From Glycine soja (lineage: Eukaryota > Streptophyta > Magnoliopsida > Fabales > Fabaceae), in assembly GCF_004193775.1 (NCBI RefSeq), contig NC_041002.1, forward strand, positions 17,603,535-17,667,534: a DNA stretch of 64,000 nucleotides, given 5' to 3'. This document shows, in pieces, positions 12,485-23,599 of the stretch; the first letter of the stretch is position 1; every line of letters begins with the position of its first letter. The notes under the pieces were generated by a model. That model ran no database searches. It was not told the origin of the DNA and was given only the letters and a program-made list of their open reading frames with translations. Made by a program: the position numbers and the translations under genes.

Positions 12485-13606
12485 TGATCGAGGCCGTACC
12501 CGAATCAAATAAACATGAAAATGCAGTAACTAGGAAGTGATCCTAGGTCGTTTCCCAACGAGCAGTGACAAACCAAATGTTCATAATATACTTTCAGTAA
12601 CAATAACGATTGGGGGGGGGGGTTTAGTTGTTTGGTAATTAAAGAGCAGAACAAGTAAACTGGAATACGAAACTACTAATATTAAAAACGGGTTGTTTCC
12701 TCTGATTCAGAAGCCATTCTCTTATCCTGGGTTATGGAGAATTCGTCCCTAACAGTCAACCACTTAATCCAACCCTATTTCAATTTACTAAGCGAAAATC
12801 AACTTAGGGTTTTCAATACGTGATTAGGCACCACATACACTAGTTAGCCCTTCGTCCATTAAGCATGAACGCAAGTTAGGCTCAGAGGCAATTAATCGAA
12901 CACGAAGCGTGCACTGATTAATGTTCACGAAATTGGGATAACTGGTGAAGGAAAAACTGCCAGGAAACCACATTACAAGCGAAACCTCAAAGAGAGTTGG
13001 GCTTCGTCCTCAAAAGGAAACAACACCAGAAAATCTAGCCTTCCATGGATTCAAACAGAAAACGCAAATGAAACATTAAACAGAAACGTAAATGAACAGA
13101 GACGTAAATGAAAATAGAAGAAGAAGCAAGAACGAAACTGTAATTAGAAGCAGAAAACGTAAAATTGCATTACGTGAACAGTAGCATCAAGCAGAAAAAC
13201 GAAAACCCTAAAACAAAAGCTCTGAATAATGAATAGCATAACAGAATGCCTTGCACGAATCCCAAGGCTGCTATTTAAAAAAGAGTCACTCAAAGTCACT
13301 GGGCCCTATTACAATACTCTGGCCCAAAACGAAATAAACACTGAACAACATAAAATAAAATTGCAAAATTTCCTAATTAGAAATTAACTAAGGTAAGCGC
13401 TGCTTAATTTGCCCTCTTCAAGTCCATAACCAAAATCCGGATTAAGCCCAATGTTTCATTAATTCCTGAAATTAGATTAAAAACATCAAATTAGCTAAAT
13501 GAGCCCCAAATAATAAAACTGCCTGATTAATTGACAATTAAGACCAATCAGTAATTAAAATGGTGCAAAAAGGGTTTAGAAAATAGAAGAAAATGATGGC
13601 ACATCA
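12485..13606 (-). repeat. Solo LTR-like insertion, TSD GTGTA
   Basis: The 1122-bp unit reads TGATCGAGGCC...GGCACATCA on the plus strand and is flanked by perfect GTGTA repeats (12480-12484, 13607-13611). A TATA-like TTAAATAG lies on the minus strand near 13270-13280, suggesting minus orientation. No coding region is seen. It contains a 10-base G-run near 12612-12621. The family was not identified. The TG...CA ends and 5-bp duplication fit an LTR element. Confidence 0.7.
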
Positions 13607-13611
13607 GTGTA

Positions 13612-13953
13612 GTATGTTTTTTGTTTTATGCTACCAACCACATGCTCTCACACGTGTATATTTGTATTGTGTCGTCACTCATGCGTTGCATTTGTCTCAT
13701 CATTTTGTCATGGGAAGTTGGAAGGTCTGCATCACCTTCTTAAATGCATACATGGGGCACTATGGTAATGACTATGAATGAACCATGATGCTTAATGCTT
13801 TGTGGGTAAGAAGAGGTGATCTTCCGAGCTCTCGTGTCAATAAATGCATTTGTGTCATGCACAACATAAGCATTCATTCATACATTTATCATATTTCCTC
13901 CATGATAAGGTGTTGAAGTATTGATCGAACTGAATTTCTCAGTCTAGCAAAAC
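13612..13953 (+). other. Ogre-A leader, last piece before ORF1
   Basis: Noncoding sequence between the solo LTR and the ORF1 start. It contains many GCATG-like and CATTCAT stretches, as do the matching leaders at 46078-46200 and 58061-58200. The short open frame at 13593-13781 spans the insertion boundary and is not a gene. Confidence 0.55.
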
Positions 13954-15575
13954 ATGGGATCGAATCAAGCACCCTTGCTAAGGAAAAGGTTCTATCACGT
14001 CAAAATTAAAAGCCTAAAGGTTGCTAGTTTGCAAGAATTGGGGCAGTTGATGGATCAACTCCAGCATCAAGCTTTCTGCAAGACATATGGAAAGATCTGG
14101 GACCTGACTATGATAGAAGTCTCTGTTGAAGCCATTATGTCCCTCACTCAGGATTAAGATCAGCCACTAAGATGCTTCACGTTTGGGGACTTTCAGTTAG
14201 TACCAACCGTGGAAAAGTTTGAAGAAATATTGGGATGTCCGCTAGGAGGAAGAAAGTCATATCTATTTTCTGGGTTCTATCCCTCTATGGCGAGAATAGC
14301 CAAGGTACTCAAAATCTCGGCGCAAGAATTGGACCGAGTAAAACAAAATAGAAATGGGGTGGTCGGAATACCGAGGAACCACTTGGAGGAGAAAGCGAAG
14401 GCTTTGGCGGATCAAGGTGAATGGGCTTTCTTCATTTACATCATGGCACTATTGGTATTTGGAGTTATCCTTTTTCCAAATGTGGATGGATTAGTAGATC
14501 TAGCGGTGATCAACGCCTTCTTTGCTTACCACCATAGCAAAGAAAGCTTGGTCGTTGCTGTTTTGGCCAATGCCTATGACACATTTGACCGAAGATGCAA
14601 GAAGAGCGGCACAAGGATTGTTTGTTGCACACCCACTCTTTATGTGTGGCTGGTTTCACACCTCTTTTGTCATGAAAGTAGACCTGTTTGTCCCCTGCAA
14701 GGTCACTGCATGTGCACTGAGAAAGGGAAGGCAAATTGGGAGCAGCTCTTGGCTAGTATGGTAGGTGCATCCGTCAGTTGGTTCCCCCGATGAAAGGAAG
14801 GAAGGACCAGAGTTTTGTCCTCATGCGAGGGATTCTCAAATGTCCCCTTGATGGGAATAAGGGGTTATATCAATTATAATCACGTCCTTGCCATAAGACA
14901 ACTTGGCTACCCCATGAGAGGAGCACCATCGGAAGAAAGTACCACACCCTTCATCGCACGGGGTTTCAGTGACCCCAATGCAAGGATATTTCAAAGGGTC
15001 ACTAAGAAAGGATAAAGAACTTAAGGGAAGCAGCAATGGGATCATCAGTAGATATCACAAGTGGCTAAAGGCTCGGATGCAAGAGCTAGATTGTCTCCCG
15101 AAGCTAAAAACCTCGAGTGAGGAAGAGGCTGAAACCCCTGAGGAGAGTGAGGAGGTGCAAGCTTTGAAGGTAGAACTTGAAAGGGCGCAAACAGTCAAGG
15201 AAAAGTTCAAGATGACAACTATAAAGGTCCAAAAATAATGCGACGAACTGAGAGACGTCAATGTGGCCACAGCCGAAGCATTGGAACGGGAAACAAAGAG
15301 GGTCCGAAAGGAAGAACGAGGTCGAAACAAGTTTCGAGGGGCTTCGTGGGGCAGCAACAGCAAGCTTAAGCTTCGGAGGGCCGAGAGAGACCAGTCGAGA
15401 GTCAAAGGCATGATATTGGAAGACAAGTTGAAGGCTTACCAAAGGTCAAAAAGGAGTTTGTCTGAGCAATTGAGCAAGACAAAAGAGAAACATGTAGGCC
15501 ATCATTGACCAATACAAAGAGAAGTTAAGTCTAGCCGCAACCCATGAACAAAGGCTAGAGGACGATTATGCAATG

Positions 15576-16612
15576 TGTTAGACAAATGGCTTGAGTTATC
15601 TTAAGAAGGGGTGAATTAATTTTCACTAACAAACTTTTAACCCCCTTCTAAATGATAGGCTCAAAATACAGAAGAAGAAGCAACAATCAATTTTATAATG
15701 TTCTTTAAGCATGCAAGACAAAATTGATTGCAATAATAAATGAGATAAGGGAAGAGAGAAATGCAAACTTGATTTATACTGGTTCGGCCTCTTCCCGTGC
15801 CTACGTCCAGTCCTTAAGCAACCCACTTGAGATTTTCCACTCTCTTTGTAAAAATCCTTTTACAAAGTCCGAACCACACAGGGACAACCCTTCCCTTGTG
15901 TTCAAGAATCCTTAGAACTTAAGAGACCCTCTGTCCCTTAATCAATCTCTTTGAAGAAGAAGAAGAAGAATTCTCTCTTTAAGAGAAGGATATTGCAATT
16001 GACGATCCTGGATGAACTCTTAATATATTTGCAAGTATTTGCCCAAGAGTTGTTGAGAGAGCATTTGGCAATAAAGTTCTATTGGAATATCTCTCTCTTG
16101 CTTTTTGAAATCATACACACACATATATATGCCCTTCGTGCCTTTTCAAAATGGTTTGAAGAGATGTGTCTTTTCAAAAAGCTTTTTCTGAATTTTTTCA
16201 CTTGTAATCGATTACAGGTTTCTGTTAATCGATTACACAGTTATATTTTGAAGGGTCATAACTTTTGAATTAGAATTTCAAGAGTTTTGTTGCTGGTAAT
16301 TGATTACAAATAACTAGTAATCGATTACATGTTCAAAATTCCAATTCAAAACCCTTTTTAACAGCTATTTCTCAAACTTGTCTTCTGGTAATCGATTACA
16401 CTGCCTGGTAATCGATTACCAGAGCCTTGCATGTCTTGGAATCACTTTGTTTTGAGGCAAGGCTTGATCTTAAAGTAATATGGAAGCAAGGCTTTATTTG
16501 TTGAAGCAATCTTGTATTGATCTTGAAGCAATGCTTATCCTTTGAAGCAGCCTTGTCTGATTCTTCTTTGGCATCATCAAAATTCATGAATTCATGTATT
16601 CATACATTCACA
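15576..16612 (-). repeat. LTR insertion P2, related to P1, TSD CAATG/CAAAG
   Basis: This 1037-bp unit starts TGTTAGACAAATGGC and ends CATTCACA. The flanks are CAATG (15571-15575) and CAAAG (16613-16617), a 5-bp duplication with one change. Excising it with CAAAG retained restores the ORF1 frame. It shares with P1 the start, a shared block (CTGGTTCGG...CCGTGCCTAC), and the palindrome array. On the minus strand a TATA-like CATATATATG lies near 16121-16132. No internal domain is seen, so it is solo-LTR-like. Confidence 0.75.
16205..16418 (-). promoter_or_regulatory. Array of three paired TAATCGATTA palindromes in LTR P2
   Basis: Copies start at 16205, 16226, 16297 (TAATTGATTA), 16318, 16389 and 16409. 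Pair spacings are 21, 21 and 20 bp and pairs repeat every 92 bp. The array lies upstream of the minus-strand TATA-like site, as in P1. The sequences between the palindromes differ from P1 while the geometry is kept. Confidence 0.7.
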
Positions 16613-16984
16613 CAAAGGTGTCGGTCTTGCAAGTAGAAAGGGAAGCGAGAGAAAGAGTAATCGCTTCATTACACAGAGAAGCAATGATGTGGATGGATAG
16701 GTTCGCTTTCACCTTGAATGGGAGTCAAAAGCTTCCAAGACTGCTAAACAAAGCTAAGGTGATAGCGAACATGTACTCGGCCCCAGAGGAAGTTCATAGG
16801 CTCCTTAATTATTGTCCGCTCATGATCGATTTAATGGCCCACATAATTAGGAACCGCTAAGGCGGTTGTATTTTCGCTTTATTTTTTACGAGATGAACAT
16901 TTTTGTTCCTTAATAAAAATGAGTTTGGTTCAATCCTATGTCTTTGCTCAAAATTCTGCACGAGTCCAATTCTTCGACAACTTA

Positions 16985-17946
16985 TGATGCAATCCTACCC
17001 CCCAAGGGTATTGGATAGAAGACTCTAAGAAGATTGGGCCTGAGACACAAGGGAAGGCCCTAGGGTTCTCATGAGCCTTACGGTAGATTTCAGGCCCATG
17101 GGCTAAGTATGAGCCCACTTATCTTTGTACATATTAGATTATGATTTCATTAATTTTTGGGCCTTCTACTTAGGGCTCCATAATGTAGGTAGGGTACCCT
17201 AAAAATATAGGATTTTTCGACCCTTGTATTTTAGGGCACTTAGACTAGTTTTTGTATTAGGGGTAGTTTTGTAATTTCGTATGCATTAAATGAATATTTG
17301 ATGTGTGTGTTGGGAAATAAATTTAATTGAATTGGGAGAAGCCCAATCCAATTAAATTTTAGAGGGGGAGGTGAGCATTTTCTTGCTTCACCTCATTGCC
17401 ACATCATATAGTCACACTTTGTGCACATCCTTCATGCTTTACACGCATCATGACACCTGAGCACACTTAGTGGAGAATCTTGGACATGATCTTGGATTAG
17501 AGGGCTGAACCATAGCTAAAATTCACTATTCATAATTAGTGAAATTTTGGCTCCAAAATTTGGCTCCACAAATTCAAGTGAAATTTGAATAGAAATCCAA
17601 TTTTTCCTCCAATTTTGTGACACTTAGGCTATAAATAGAGGCCATGTGTGTGCATTTTTTCAACTTTGATCATTTTAGAATTACACTTCAAAGTTCAGAC
17701 CTCTTTTGAGGCACAAAATTTCGTGCTCCCTCTCTCATTCTCCCTCCATTCTTCTTCTCCTACCTTCAAGCTCTTATCCATGGCTTCCTATGGTGGTGAG
17801 TTTCTTCTTGACTCATCTTCTCCTTGAAGTGGCATCTCCAATCATCTTTCTCCTTCTCCATTCCACTGCCATTGAAATTCAAGAAGCAAAGGACTCCATT
17901 GATGAAGAAGGTCCAAGGCCTACAAGCTCTACATGGAGCTACATCA
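16985..17946 (+). repeat. 5' LTR of the chromovirus-type element
   Basis: 962 bp, TGATGCAATCC to CTACATCA. TATA box TATAAATA at 17630-17637. Near-identical in layout to the 3' LTR and to the solo LTR at 5146. The open frame at 17706-17972 is LTR sequence. Confidence 0.9.
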
Positions 17947-17948
17947 TG

Positions 17949-17960
17949 TGGTATCAGAGC
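17949..17960 (+). other. Primer-binding site (initiator tRNA-Met type)
   Basis: TGGTATCAGAGC lies two bases after the LTR. This is the standard plant primer site complementary to the 3' end of initiator tRNA-Met. Confidence 0.92.
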
Positions 17961-19862
17961 ATCTTCATCTAGGTGATGTTCTTTTGCTTCCTCTATCATT
18001 TTATTCGGTCAATTCACTTTAATTCCTTGTTCTTCATCTTATTCTCCATGTATATCCTCCATTATCTTGTGGTTTGGTGCTGTTTAGAGTAGATTCAAAA
18101 AAGTAAACTGATTAAATCTTAGATCTACACTTGTTATTACATTTCTATGGTTCAAATTTTATAGATCTACTCATGAATCATGTTTTTGTGTTGATTTTAG
18201 GTTCTATCATTTTTTAGTCATAATCTTGTGCCAAAACTTTAGATCTAAATTTTCTTCCAAAATATTGATTAGAAAAAAAAAATACACAAAAATCTAAGTG
18301 TAAATCACTTAATCCATGTTGTCTTAGAGTCATGTTTAGTCATAATAATTGTCACATTATGTTCTAAGTTTGTGTTGAATTTTGATTTTGTTGATTGAAT
18401 TCTAGATACATTTGTTCATATATTCTTGTCATTCTTAGCCTATCTTTCGAATTTTGAGTCTAATTCATGCATGTGATTTAGATCATAACATGTTCTAAAT
18501 CAATTCCTATAAGTAGTCTTGTTGTTGAACTTTGTTTTGTTTTCTATGTTTCCTATATGATGCCTATAAAGAAATTGAGTTGTGGTGCCGAGTTGTGGCT
18601 GGATTTTTGAATCAAAATAAGTCTTAAGATCTTTTGAATTGTTTTATTCAAGAAATTTGAGCATAAGCAAACACAAATTGTAATTATTCAATCCTTAAGC
18701 AACATAAACACTACTCTTGATTTCTAGGTTGAAATCGTTGGTGCTGGCAGCTTGAACGAACTTGTAAAAATAACTAGGAATTGTTCACTGTGAATTTTGA
18801 GCTAAACATTTTACTGAATTTTCTAGGCATCTAGAACAAAATTATAAAAAAAGAACAAAGTGATTTTCATAAAAGAAAAAAAAATAAGAAAAATCACACA
18901 AGTTGTCAGGAAAATTAGTGTCTAGGAAAAAAAGTGAAAGGGAAGTGTGCTTGTTGTTTTGGCTTGAAATTTATTTTATAATTGGTGTCTATTTTATACC
19001 AATCTTAGCTCTGAAATTTCAATTTAAAATTAGTGTGAAAACAAGTGCCAAAACTGGAGGTTTCTTGAGTCTTATTTTTTTTTTTTTTTTGTACTCTACT
19101 CTAGAGCCATTATAGGTTTCTCTTTGAGTCCTGACTTGCTTTTATGTGCTTTTAATTGCTTTAATTGTTGAATAATCCTTGAAAATTTGTCTTGTTAAAA
19201 CTCTATTGGTTTAGCTTTCATTTCATTTTTTTATCTTTGGTTATTGCTTGTCTCTTTGTTTCCTTGTTTGTGAATTGCTATATAGGAAATTGGAAAGGAG
19301 GATTGGTGTCATCCCTTGAAGAATTTGAGTCAAGAAGCAAGGGGCCAACCACCTTAAGAGCTATTGGACTAAGAAACACTCCTAATTGAGTGAATCACCA
19401 AAGAGAGAACAACCACCAAAATTGAGGACCTTTTTGTAATTTTGTAATTGACATTTTACTTACTTTCATTGCTTTCAAATTTTGTAACAAAAAGGCCTTT
19501 CATTGGAAGTAAGTTGGGAGCCTCGAATAGGTCACCCTACTTCCATTTGTGTGTAATAATTTTAGGCAATTTTCCCTTAGGATTGTGAGTGTTTTGTTGG
19601 GAACCTTAAATGTGGTCATCCAAACACTCTTAGGATTCGCCTAGTTTACATTTCTTGCACTTTAATTTCTTGCTTACTTTCATAGCGTATTTCCTTTACC
19701 TTCCATTGTCAAACCGCCTAGATAGCTTGCCTTTTACCAATTAGTTTTTACCTTATCTTTCACACCTCTTTTAGTGTTTATTTTGGCTAGTTTCAACTAT
19801 AGTTTCTTTTACCTTTTGTTTTCAAACCCCCAATAAGAAAGAACCACAACTTAGGAACCAAC
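17961..19862 (+). other. Long noncoding leader of the chromovirus-type element
   Basis: 1.9 kb between primer site and gag, AT-rich, with poly-T and poly-A runs (for example about 19076-19090). Short open frames at 18903-19115 and 19192-19389 show no recognisable protein. Nothing else is supported here. Confidence 0.6.
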
Positions 19863-20938
19863 ATGAGTCTTCATTCTTCATCTAGTGTTAATGGTGAGGG
19901 TTCTACTCCTAAGGACCCCTTGTATAAGATATTAGATGAGTTGAGATCCCTTAAGTTGTGGAAAGAAAAACAAGAGAGAAAAGAAAAAGGAAAAAAAAGA
20001 GTGAAAGAAATAAGTCAAGATGAAAGAGAGAAAATAAGAGAGGAAGAAAGAAGAAAAATATTGAAAGAAATGAAAAGAGAAAAACTTGCCTCCTATAGTA
20101 GTCATGACTCTTGCAAGAGTTTAAGTGAAGAACATAGCGACTATTATACAGAGCGCCATAGTTCACATACTAAACATCATTCCCAAAGAAGAGAAAATGA
20201 TAGAAGGCCTCAAGAGGTTAACATTAGCCTCCCATATTTCCATGGAAAAGATAATGTTGAGGCCTACTTAGATTTGAAAATGAAGGTTGAACAACTCTTT
20301 GCTTGCCATCATATTAGCGAAGAGGGAAAAGTTCCATTGGCTACCCTTATTTTTCAAGGGTATGCCCTCTATTGGTGGACATCCCTTGTTAGGGAACAAA
20401 GGATTCATGGGGATCCTCCAGTAGAGTATTGAAATGATCTTAAGAGTGCCCTTAGGTAGAGGCGCATTCCCTTCTACTATGAAAGAGAGCTCATGGACAA
20501 GCTCCAAAGTCTTAGACAAGGGAGTATAAGGGTTGAAGAATATAGACAACAAATGGAACTACTCCTTTTAAGAGCTGGACTTAGGTAGGAGGAAAGAAAA
20601 AGCATAGCTAGGTTCCTTAGTGGGCTTAATATGGAAGTGAGGGACAAGGTTGAACTCCTTCCATATAGGGACCTAGATGAGCTAGTCCAACTTTGTATAA
20701 GAGTAGAGCAACAACTTAAAAGAAAGCTTTCAAAATCTTATGGCTTTCACTCTTATCCAAGGAAGGACCAAGCCCAAGGAATTTTGGGGGATGCACCTTC
20801 AAAACCCAAGGAAGATAAGGGTAAGACATAGAGAAATTCACCCTTAAGACTAGTTCCCAAGAAAGGACTAGCAACATTAAATGCTTCAAATGTCTTGGGA
20901 GAGGTCACATTGTCTCTCAATGCCCCACAAAGAAAACC
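19863..20938 (+). pseudogene. Chromovirus-type gag with CCHC zinc knuckle
   Basis: Starts MSLHSSSSVNGEGSTPKD. A highly charged lysine/glutamate stretch occupies roughly residues 35-90. The gag core follows (LPYFHGKDNVEAYLDLKMKV, LYWWTSLVREQ). The zinc knuckle CFKCLGRGHIVSQC (CX2CX4HX4C) is encoded from 20882. Stops at 20430-20432, near 20457 and near 20587 and a frameshift near 20825 break it. Known role: gag forms the virus-like particle and the knuckle binds RNA. The start is the first ATG of the open frame. Confidence 0.85.
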
Positions 20939-21511
20939 ATGATTATGAGGGGCCAAGACATTTATAGTAGACAAGAGGAGATTACTTCTTCTCCTTCCTC
21001 TAGTGGAAGTGAAGATGAAGTAAGGGGTAAGGAGTCTAGTGAGGAAGTCTACCCGCATCAAGAAGGTGACCTTCTAATGGTTAGAAGGCTCCTAGGAGGT
21101 CAATCTTGTGATCTATCTCAATCCCAAAGAGAGAATATATTTCATACAAGATGCAAAATTTTAGATAAAACTTGTTCTCTCATTGTGGATAGTGGATCTT
21201 GTTGCAATTGTTGTAGCACAAGATTAGTTTCCAAGTTAAATGTCGCTATCAGTCCCCACCCAAAACCATATAAATTTCAATGGCTCAATAAGCAAGGGGA
21301 AATGATAGTTAACCAACAAGTGAAGGTACCTTTCTCCATTGGGACATATAAGGAGGAATTTAATTGTGATATAATTCCCATGGAGGCAGGGCATATTCTT
21401 TTAGGAAGGCCACGGCAATTTTATAGGAACATCATTTACAATGGCCTAACTAATGAGATTACCCTCACCCATCTTGGCACTAAATTTGTGTTGCATCCTC
21501 TAACACCTTAA
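20939..21511 (+). pseudogene. Chromovirus-type aspartic protease region
   Basis: In the same frame as the zinc knuckle. CSLIVDSGSCCNCCSTRLV is the active-site region (DSG). MEAGHILLGRPRQF is the conserved second protease motif. It ends with a TAA at 21509-21511, after which the same frame class continues. The protease would mature the gag-pol polyprotein. This segment itself is open, but it is part of a polyprotein broken upstream. Confidence 0.85.
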
Positions 21512-22479
21512 CAGGTGTCCAAAGATCAACTAACTATGAAAGATAAGAAGGATGAGGAAGAAAAACTAGAAAAACAAAAGAAAAAGAAGGATAGTAAGGC
21601 CTTGTCTTCAAAGGCCAAGGGGAAGGAAAAAGAGGAAAAGGATTCCTCCAAGAAGATTGTTAAGAAGGAAAATCATTTTGCAACAAAAGGTGATATCAAA
21701 AGAGCACTCCTTCTTAAAAAATATTTTTACCTTCTCCTATCAAGGGAAACATCCCTTGGCGCTGCCATACCTCTTGAGCTTGAGGTTATTCCTCAAGTAA
21801 AAGAGTTGTTGGATGAGGGTTTGGTTTGTAAGAGCTTAACTCCTTGTGCTTTGTTGCTGCCCAAAATAGGTATTATAAGGCACGAAATCCTTATGATAGG
21901 TGGTATGATGAATGTGTTGAGTGGTATAACCCTCCTTTGTAAAATCACCCATCCATCCAACATCTTCATGATTCATATACATAGGGATTCATTAGGAAGG
22001 TTTATTTTTTATTTTTAGTTTCAATACAAACTTAGGTGCTCATATGGGATACCTTAGGTTTGTCGTACTTTTTGGTAACAATAATCAACATGAAAATACA
22101 TAAAAATGTATGTTTTATTGCATTACTTTCCTTAATTTTTTAAATAGTGATCAAGGGGTTCCCACTAACCCTAAGAGAATAAAGGTCATTCCTGAGTGGT
22201 CCACTCCACCAAGTATAAGGAAAATTTGAGGCTTCCATGACTTAACAAACTTTTACAAAAAGTTTCTCCCATATTTTTCTATACTTGTAGCACCACTCAT
22301 TGAGTTGGTGAGGAACCATGTTCTCTCATTGGAAGATACCCAGGAAATGGGTTTTTGGACCTTACCTTACTCCAACATACCAAAGACCACTAATATATAT
22401 GTTTTTATTCTTTTTACAGGTGTTGAGGGAAGAAGCCAAGAGTTTCAAAAACCTCTGGATTTGAGGTCAAATCTCTTTT
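21512..22479 (+). pseudogene. Remnants of chromovirus pol (RT start and RT C-terminal end)
   Basis: 21515-22018 begins with a lysine-rich linker and an RT start (VKELLDEGLVCKSLTPCALL), then departs from RT. A second remnant at about 22149-22360 reads IKVIPEWSTPPSIRKI, a stop, then GFHDLTNFYKKFLPYFS, the end of RT before RNase H. The catalytic RT core, RNase H and integrase are deleted. The last part before the LTR (EEAKSFKNLWI) fits a pol C-terminus. The open frame at 22305-22496 is partly this remnant. Confidence 0.75.
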
Positions 22480-22493
22480 CAAGGGGGAGGGAA
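22480..22493 (+). other. Polypurine tract
   Basis: CAAGGGGGAGGGAA immediately precedes the 3' LTR start at 22494. Position and composition are those of the plus-strand DNA primer. Confidence 0.85.
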
Positions 22494-23466
22494 TGATGCA
22501 ATCCTACCCCTCAAGAGCATTGGATAGAAGACTCTAAGAAGATTGGGCCAGAGACACAAGAGAAGGCCCTAGGATTCTCATGAGCCTTACGGTAGATTTC
22601 GGGCCCATGGGCTAAGTATGAGCCCACTTATCTTTGTACATATTAGATTAGGATTTCATTATTTTTGGGCCTTCTATTTAGGGCTCCATAATGTAGGTAG
22701 GGTACCCTAAAAATGTAGGATTTTTCAGCCCTTGTATTTTAGGGCACCTATACTAGTTTTTGTATTAGGGGTAGTTTTGTAATTTCACATGCATTAAGTG
22801 AATATTTGATGTGTGTATTGGGAAATAAATTTAATTGAATTGAAAAGCCCAATCCAATTAAATTTTAGAGGGGGAGGTGAGCATTTTCTTGCTACACCTC
22901 ATTGCCACATCATATAGTTACACTTTGTGCATTTCCTTCATGCTTTACATGCCTCATGACACCTAAACACACTTAGTGGAGAATCTTTGACTTGATCTTG
23001 GATTAGTGAGCTGAAACATAGCTAAAATTCAATATTCATAAATTGTGAAATTTTGGCTCCAAAATTTGGCTCCACAAATTCAATTTTAAATTCAAGTGAA
23101 ATTTGAATAGAAATTCAATTTTTCCTCCAATTTTGTGTGACACTTAGGCTATAAATAGAGACCATGTGCGTGCATTTTTTCAACTTTGATCATTTGAGAA
23201 TTACACTTCAAAGTTTAGACCTCTTTTGAGGCATAAAATTTCGTGCTCCCTCTCTCCTTCTCCCTCCATTCTTCTTCTCCTACCTTCAAGCTCTTATCCA
23301 TGGCTTCCTATGGTGGTGAGTTTCTTCTTGACTCATTTTCTCCTTGAAGTGGCGTCTCTAATCATCTTTCTCCTTCTCCATTCTGCTACCATTGGAATTC
23401 AAGAAGCAAAGGACCCCATTGATGAAGAAGATCCAAGGCCTACAAGCTCCAGATGGTGCTACGTCA
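22494..23466 (+). repeat. 3' LTR of the chromovirus-type element
   Basis: 973 bp, TGATGCAATCC to CTACGTCA, followed by ACTGA. It differs from the 5' LTR by scattered substitutions and small indels (for example an extra AATTTTAAATTC near 23085), so the insertion is not recent. The open frame at 23226-23471 is LTR sequence. Confidence 0.9.
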
Positions 23467-23599
23467 ACTGATCTTTAGCATGCATTCATGTTTAGTTCTT
23501 TGTCGCATTACTCACTGCATTTTTTTTCATTAGGCAGTAAACACCATAACTAAACACGCTTTAAGGCACCCCTATCGAACCCATTCCAAAACTAGAGTC

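Larger units (their letters stand above)
13954..16860 (+). pseudogene. Ogre ORF1 protein, copy A (degraded, split by LTR P2)
   Basis: The start MGSNQAPLLRKRFYHVK matches the ORF1 starts of the other two copies. Conserved blocks follow: RCFTFGDFQLVPTVEKFEE, LVFGVILFPNVDGLVDLAV, a charged coiled-coil-like region, and WMDRFAFTLNGSQKLPRLL near the end. Known: Ogre elements carry an extra ORF upstream of gag with no assigned enzymatic role; I believe it belongs to the plant DUF7745-type family. Decay seen: stops at 14155-14157, 14791-14793 (TGG to TGA) and 15236-15238, frameshifts near 15000 and 15495, and an LTR insertion at 15576-16612 that splits the coiled-coil part. Without the insertion, AKVSVLQVEREAR reads across the site. 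Confidence 0.8.
16985..23466 (+). mobile_element. Internally deleted chromovirus-type Ty3/gypsy element (CRM/Reina-like)
   Basis: A 6482-bp element with two similar LTRs (16985-17946, 22494-23466), a tRNA-Met primer site at 17949, gag, protease, RT remnants and a polypurine tract at 22480-22493. The flanks are ACTTA (16980-16984) and ACTGA (23467-23471), a 5-bp duplication with one difference. It inserted between ORF1 and ORF2 of Ogre-A. Most of RT, RNase H and integrase are missing. The clade assignment rests on the protease text (IVDSGSC, MEAGHILLGRP) and is tentative. Confidence 0.88.

Noticed and set aside
12612..12621. Run of ten G bases as a possible quadruplex
   Set aside because: A single homopolymer without further G-runs nearby; possibly also a length error in sequencing.
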